Assembly: GCF_000961095.1 (NCBI RefSeq)
Contig: NZ_CP011058.1
Span: forward strand, 496,001 to 560,000
Source of the DNA: Paenibacillus beijingensis
GTDB taxonomy: Bacteria > Bacillota > Bacilli > Paenibacillales > Paenibacillaceae
Length of the DNA: 64,000 nucleotides
Direction: 5' to 3'
Position 1 is the first letter of the stretch. Each line of letters opens with the position of its first letter. The translations under genes were made by a program, and so were the position numbers. Below are positions 60,234 to 64,000 of the stretch, in pieces. A model generated the notes under the pieces. That model was not told where the DNA came from and ran no database searches. It saw only the letters and a list, made by a program, of their open reading frames with translations.

Positions 60234-61202
60234 TTAAATCGCCGCCAGCACATCGAGCAGCATTCGTTTGAAGGAGTCCCGGTCCACAGCTTCGCATACG
60301 CGCACGTTCGCTTCCCGATCAAGACGGCCGTTCAAATCGACGACACTGTAGCCTCGCGTAAGCTCGCCGGCAGTCTCGACATCAACATAATACAGTCCCG
60401 ATTTCGTCATGATCGATTCGTCTGCAGCAACGGCCATCAGCAGCGTGTCCGGATGCGTCGTTCCTTTCAATTTATGGACCGTTTTGTTGAACTGCATCAC
60501 CACCCGGTTGACAGCGGTAAAAAAACGCGATCCCGCCGTGTGCAGAGCAGCGATTTCCTCATGGTCGCCATCGTCCATGACCGAATACTGCGTGCACATT
60601 TCCCAGCCGACCATCGTCATCGGAATGCCGGAATGAAGGACGATTTTGGCCGCCTCCGGATCGACGTAGAAATTATACTCGGCCGCAGGGGTAATGTTGC
60701 CAAGCGCATTGTTGGTTCCGCCCATGATGTACAGGTGTGCGATTTCGGGAATGATCGTCGGGTCCTTCCGGATCGCCATCGCGATATTCGTGAGCGGAGC
60801 GATCGCGAGCAGGCTGATTTCACCCGGATGCGCATGCACCGTTTCAATAATGAAATCGACGGCATGCTTCGTTTCGGGACGCTGCTCTGCCTTCGGGAAT
60901 CGGGCCCCGCCCATGCCGTCGTCGCCGTGCACATCCTCTACGGTGCGGTGCTGTTTATGCCCAACCGCCATTACCGGTGCTTCATAGCCTTTGAATACCG
61001 GCACTCGACCGCCGTGACCCGCCACCTGAACGGTATATAAAGCATTTTCCACCTGCTGGTCGAACTGCACATTTCCGCCTGTAATCGTAATTCCTTCGAC
61101 TTGAAAATAATGCAAAGCGGTCAAGATGGCGATTGTATCGTCTCCTGCCGTATCGGTATCAATGATGACCCTTTTCAATGGTATAATTCCCCCTTCTTTC
61201 AT
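60234..61202 (-). CDS. Inosine/uridine-preferring nucleoside hydrolase family protein
   Basis: The 322-residue enzyme has the calcium-binding DTDTAGDD near its start, GGNVQFDQQVENAL and a C-terminal metal/substrate segment EKTPDTLLMAVAADE-like HPDTLLMAVAADESI. It hydrolyses the N-glycosidic bond of nucleosides. Start at 61202 (MKEGGII) follows AAAGGTGCAATCGAT; a TTG at 61178 after GGGGGAATTATACCA is an alternative. It is separated from pstB by a terminator. Confidence 0.9.
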   Translation of the reverse strand: MKEGGIIPLKRVIIDTDTAGDDTIAILTALHYFQVEGITITGGNVQFDQQVENALYTVQVAGHGGRVPVFKGYEAPVMAVGHKQHRTVEDVHGDDGMGGARFPKAEQRPETKHAVDFIIETVHAHPGEISLLAIAPLTNIAMAIRKDPTIIPEIAHLYIMGGTNNALGNITPAAEYNFYVDPEAAKIVLHSGIPMTMVGWEMCTQYSVMDDGDHEEIAALHTAGSRFFTAVNRVVMQFNKTVHKLKGTTHPDTLLMAVAADESIMTKSGLYYVDVETAGELTRGYSVVDLNGRLDREANVRVCEAVDRDSFKRMLLDVLAAI

Positions 61203-61255
61203 ATCGATTGCACCTTTCTGCCCATTAATACCGATGCTTATTCTACTAATTCTAG

Positions 61256-61298
61256 AAAAAAAAGAGAGACCTGACAACACTGTCGTCAGCTCTCTTTT
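61256..61298 (-). terminator. Terminator of the pst operon
   Basis: AAAGAGAGCTGAC pairs with GTCAGGTCTCTC and is followed by TTTTTTTTC on the minus strand, right after pstB. Confidence 0.85.
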
Positions 61299-61322
61299 GC
61301 GATTCGAAACGATGCCGGCCAT

Positions 61323-62081
61323 TCAGCCGAAACGTCCGCTAATATAATCTTCCGTCCGTTGATCCACCGCGTTGCAGAACAACCGCTCCGTATCGTCATA
61401 CTCCACAACTTCCCCGCTTAGGAAAAATGCCGTTTTCTTCGATACCCGCGCCGCTTGGTGCATATTGTGCGTCACCATGACGATCGTATACCTGTCCTTC
61501 AGCTCCTGAACGAGCTCCTCGATCTTGAGCGTCGAGAGCGGATCCAGCGCGGACGTCGCTTCGTCCATCAGCAAAATATCCGGATTGACCGACAGCGCCC
61601 GGGCAATACAGAGCCGCTGCTGCTGCCCGCCGGACAGGCTGGCGGCCGGTCGCTTCAGGTGATCCTTCACTTCATCCCATACCGCGGCCGCTTTCAGGCT
61701 CGTTTCCACAATTTCATCCAGCTGCCGCTTGTTTTTGATGCCGTGAATACGGGGGCCGTACGCGATATTGTCGTAGATCGATTTCGGCAGCGGATTCGGC
61801 TGCTGAAACACCATCCCGACTCTCGTCCGCAGCGACTCCACATCGATCCCGCCCTCATAAATATCGGTGCCGGCAATTTCGATGACACCCTCGATCTGCA
61901 CGCCCGGTATTTGATCGTTCATCCGGTTGAGCGTCCGCAGCAGCGTGGACTTTCCGCAGCCGGAAGGTCCGATGAAAGCGGTTATTTCGTTCGCCGGAAT
62001 GTCCAGCGATACGTTCTTTAATGCCTGGTAATCGTTATAATACAGATTCAGCTTACGGATATGAATGAGTGCGTTCATCAT
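61323..62081 (-). CDS. pstB: Phosphate ABC transporter ATP-binding protein
   Basis: The 252-residue ATPase has Walker A IGPSGCGKST, Q-loop VFQQPNPLPKS, signature LSGGQQQRLCIA and Walker B ILLMDEATSALDP, with PstB-specific EVKDHLKRPA and switch His VMVTHNMHQA. It energises PstAC for high-affinity phosphate uptake. Upstream genes pstC and pstA are contiguous. PhoP control is expected but no Pho box lies in the window. Confidence 0.97.
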   Translation of the reverse strand: MMNALIHIRKLNLYYNDYQALKNVSLDIPANEITAFIGPSGCGKSTLLRTLNRMNDQIPGVQIEGVIEIAGTDIYEGGIDVESLRTRVGMVFQQPNPLPKSIYDNIAYGPRIHGIKNKRQLDEIVETSLKAAAVWDEVKDHLKRPAASLSGGQQQRLCIARALSVNPDILLMDEATSALDPLSTLKIEELVQELKDRYTIVMVTHNMHQAARVSKKTAFFLSGEVVEYDDTERLFCNAVDQRTEDYISGRFG

Positions 62082-62148
62082 TGAAAACTCCTTCGAGTAT
62101 TCATCTCGGACTTTCGGCAGTGCGCCCTATGCAGTGCGTTCTATTCGT

Positions 62149-63045
62149 TTATCTGCCGGCTTTGCGCCCGTGAAACCAAAGCGGCACGCGGAATAAAAGG
62201 TTGATGAGAAGCACGACAATAACGAGCACGGCTGCCGCTTTGTCGGCGATATCGGCCGCATCCGGCACGATCGCCTCCGACTGCACATACCAGAGGTGAA
62301 CGGCAAGCGTCGCACCCGGGGAAAATAAGCTGAAATCCCACATCTCGCCGGATGTGGAGACGCCGGCCGTCAGAATGATAACGGCGCTCTCGCCGAACGC
62401 CCGCCCCGCTACAAGGCAAATGCCGGTAACGATGCCGCTGAGCGCGGCAGGGATGAGCGTGCGCATAATGGTTTGCAGATGCGTCGCCCCAAGCGATAAC
62501 GATGCGTTTTTATACTCCTTGGGCACCGCCTGCAGCGCTTCCTCCGTCACCCGCGTCAGGACGGGCAGATTCAAGAAAGCGAGACTGACCGCGCCGCCGA
62601 TAATGGTGAGCCCGATCCCCATCGCTTCGACGAACAAGGCAATACCGAACAGGCCGAAGATAATCGACGGAACGGAAGCGAGCCCTTCGACGCAAGTGCG
62701 GATAAACCGGACCCACTTGCGGTCGGGAGCGAATTCGGCCAAATAGATGCCGGCTGCAAGGCCAAGCGGAATCGAAATGATGAGCGAAAGGATCAATACA
62801 TAGAAAGAGTTGAACAAAGCGGGACCGATGCCGCCGCCCTCCTCGATTTCACTTGGAAGTCCGTACAGAAAGCCCCACGACAGCTTCGGAATCCCTTTTT
62901 CCAAAATAAGAAACAGCAGCGCGAAAATAAATAAGATAGAGCAGACGCCAACGATCCACGCCAGCACGGTAAAGCTGCGGTCGAGGATGCGGTTCACGCC
63001 TCTGCTCTTGCGAAACGGCGAGCTTGCCGCCTTGGTGTTGATCAT
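62149..63045 (-). CDS. pstA: Phosphate ABC transporter permease PstA
   Basis: The 298-residue permease has the typical six helices and the EAA loop ALQAVPKEYKNASLSLGATHLQT. Start at 63045 (MINTKAASSP) overlaps the pstC stop by ATGA; the in-frame extension up to 63618 lies inside pstC and is rejected. GGGCGAGGGGAGC precedes the ATG. Its stop is followed by pstB after 67 bases. Confidence 0.96.
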   Translation of the reverse strand: MINTKAASSPFRKSRGVNRILDRSFTVLAWIVGVCSILFIFALLFLILEKGIPKLSWGFLYGLPSEIEEGGGIGPALFNSFYVLILSLIISIPLGLAAGIYLAEFAPDRKWVRFIRTCVEGLASVPSIIFGLFGIALFVEAMGIGLTIIGGAVSLAFLNLPVLTRVTEEALQAVPKEYKNASLSLGATHLQTIMRTLIPAALSGIVTGICLVAGRAFGESAVIILTAGVSTSGEMWDFSLFSPGATLAVHLWYVQSEAIVPDAADIADKAAAVLVIVVLLINLLFRVPLWFHGRKAGR

Positions 63046-63959
63046 GCTCCCCTCGCCCCTTTCCGCTCCAAAAACCGAATCGCGACGATCATCAGAAGCG
63101 AGATGAGAAGCAAAATGAAGCCCATCAAATAAAGCGCATTGTTCCAGGTGGAATCGAACTCCACGTTCGGGATTTGCATGACGATGTTGCTTGTGAGCAC
63201 CGATGTCGGCGTCAGCAGGCTGCTGGCCAGCTGTGGCGTATTGCCGATCACCATGACGACGGCCATCGTTTCTCCGATGGCGCGCGCCATTCCGAGAATG
63301 ACGGCATACATAATGCCGCTTCTCGCCGCCGGCAGCGTAACTTTGAATATTGTTTGAAACCGGGTCGCTCCAAGCGCGTAGGAAGCCTGAATATATTTGT
63401 GCGGGACAGCGGTAATCGCATCGTCGCTCAGCCTGCTGATCGTCGGCAGCACCATAATCGCCAGCACGAGCGCTGCCGCCAGCAGACCGTCGCCCATACT
63501 CGTTCCGGTCACCGATCGAATGGCCGGAATGAGCAAAGTGAAGCCTAAATATCCGTATACGACGGACGGAATTCCGACCAGCAGGTCGATGACCGGGCGA
63601 AGCATATTTTTGAGCCATTTCGGCGTCAGCTCAGCCAAAAAGATGGCGATGAATATCGAGACCGGCACCGCAATGAGCAGCGTCAGCGCTGTTAACGCGA
63701 ACGTCCCGAAAATAAAGACAAGCGCGCCAAAGCGGTCTTCTTCCGGCGTCCAGTCCGCCGAAAAGAAAAATTCGAGCGGGGAGACGTCCAGAAACGTCAG
63801 CACGCCGGTGCGGAACATAAAGAACAAGATCAGAAACAGCACCAAACAAACAAAGACGGCGCACGCGATACAAAACATTTTGAACGTTTTGTTCGCCCAT
63901 CTCAGCCTCGCTCTGCGGTCAAATCCCCTGCCGGTGCCGGATTTCAGGGAATGAGTCAT
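63042..63959 (-). CDS. pstC: Phosphate ABC transporter permease PstC
   Basis: The 305-residue permease has six helices, an EAA-type loop DAITAVPHKYIQASYALGATRFQ and the PstC domain FLAELTPKWLKNMLRPVIDLLVG. ATG at 63959 has only AAGGCGAA upstream; the frame stays open to the window edge (ETSSTGATAAQGE before the Met), so a longer N-terminus starting outside is possible. pstS would be expected upstream. Confidence 0.95.
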   Translation of the reverse strand: MTHSLKSGTGRGFDRRARLRWANKTFKMFCIACAVFVCLVLFLILFFMFRTGVLTFLDVSPLEFFFSADWTPEEDRFGALVFIFGTFALTALTLLIAVPVSIFIAIFLAELTPKWLKNMLRPVIDLLVGIPSVVYGYLGFTLLIPAIRSVTGTSMGDGLLAAALVLAIMVLPTISRLSDDAITAVPHKYIQASYALGATRFQTIFKVTLPAARSGIMYAVILGMARAIGETMAVVMVIGNTPQLASSLLTPTSVLTSNIVMQIPNVEFDSTWNNALYLMGFILLLISLLMIVAIRFLERKGARGA

Positions 63960-64000
63960 TTCGCCTTGTGCGGCCGTTGCACCCGTTGACGAAGTTTCAA

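Noticed and set aside
63046..63618. Extension of pstA into the pstC gene
   Set aside because: Other-frame translation of pstC; ATGA overlap at 63045 is decisive.

Overview
The window reads as chromosomal DNA of a Gram-positive, endospore-forming Firmicute of the Paenibacillaceae type (inference). The evidence is strong GGAGG-type ribosome binding sites on nearly every gene, moderately high GC, TTG/GTG starts, a SigI/RsgI pair, a T-box-controlled ilv-leu operon, infC-rpmI-rplT with an ATT start, Bacillus-type glucose dehydrogenase, YtqA/YtqB, and agr-type quorum-sensing genes. No rRNA, tRNA, prophage, insertion sequence or CRISPR array was seen.

Layout. 1-5.5 kb: an NmrA-like reductase, then a copper cluster (CopCD/YcnJ, a NarL-type kinase and regulator, YcnI) and a 51-aa protein. 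5.6-8.2 kb: a glutamate symporter and glutamate dehydrogenase, read together as a glutamate-catabolic unit. 8.3-10.5 kb: a compact agr-like operon (seven-helix receptor without kinase, AgrB, a cysteine-free AgrD, free-standing LytTR regulator) behind a gamma-glutamylcyclotransferase-like gene. 10.7-16.7 kb: an ABC/sigma island (ATPase, permease fused to a degenerate M1-like ectodomain, ECF sigma factor, six-helix membrane protein, second ATPase). 17-19.7 kb: an aldolase-family protein and leucyl aminopeptidase. 19.8-24.9 kb: an RsbT-like protein coupled to a PAS histidine kinase, then sigI-rsgI with a large tandem repeat in rsgI. 25-32.7 kb: a peroxiredoxin behind a perfect PerR-type box, then ilvB-ilvH-ilvC-leuA-leuB with a T-box leader. 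33-38.9 kb: small proteins, infC-rpmI-rplT, a glycosyltransferase, a PAP2 phosphatase, trmB. 39-44.2 kb: ytqA-ytqB, a VOC protein, manA, an intergenic repeat array and glucose dehydrogenase. 44.5-52.7 kb: an uncharacterised pair, a B12-binding radical SAM protein, a secreted serine protease, a lipoprotein beta-propeller interrupted by an in-frame stop, a PAS-HD-GYP protein, speD and a cupin. 52.8-60.2 kb: small metabolic and regulatory genes, two acetyltransferases, a ferritin-like protein, and a decayed patch (truncated histidine phosphatase, frameshifted acetyltransferase). 60.2-64 kb: a nucleoside hydrolase and pstC-pstA-pstB; pstS, if present, lies outside the window.

The most interesting item is the agr-like operon at 8372-10058. 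Its peptide precursor has serine exactly where AgrD proteins carry the ring-forming cysteine, its receptor lacks a histidine kinase domain, and its LytTR regulator lacks a receiver domain, so signal relay cannot follow the standard AgrC-AgrA route using genes present here. Other signals are a palindromic operator shared by two distant loci (about 49.98 and 56.66 kb), an RsbT-like pseudokinase overlapping a kinase with an RsbU-like N-terminus, and several RNA-level control elements (Leu T-box, infC attenuator, a long hairpin just upstream of ilvC).
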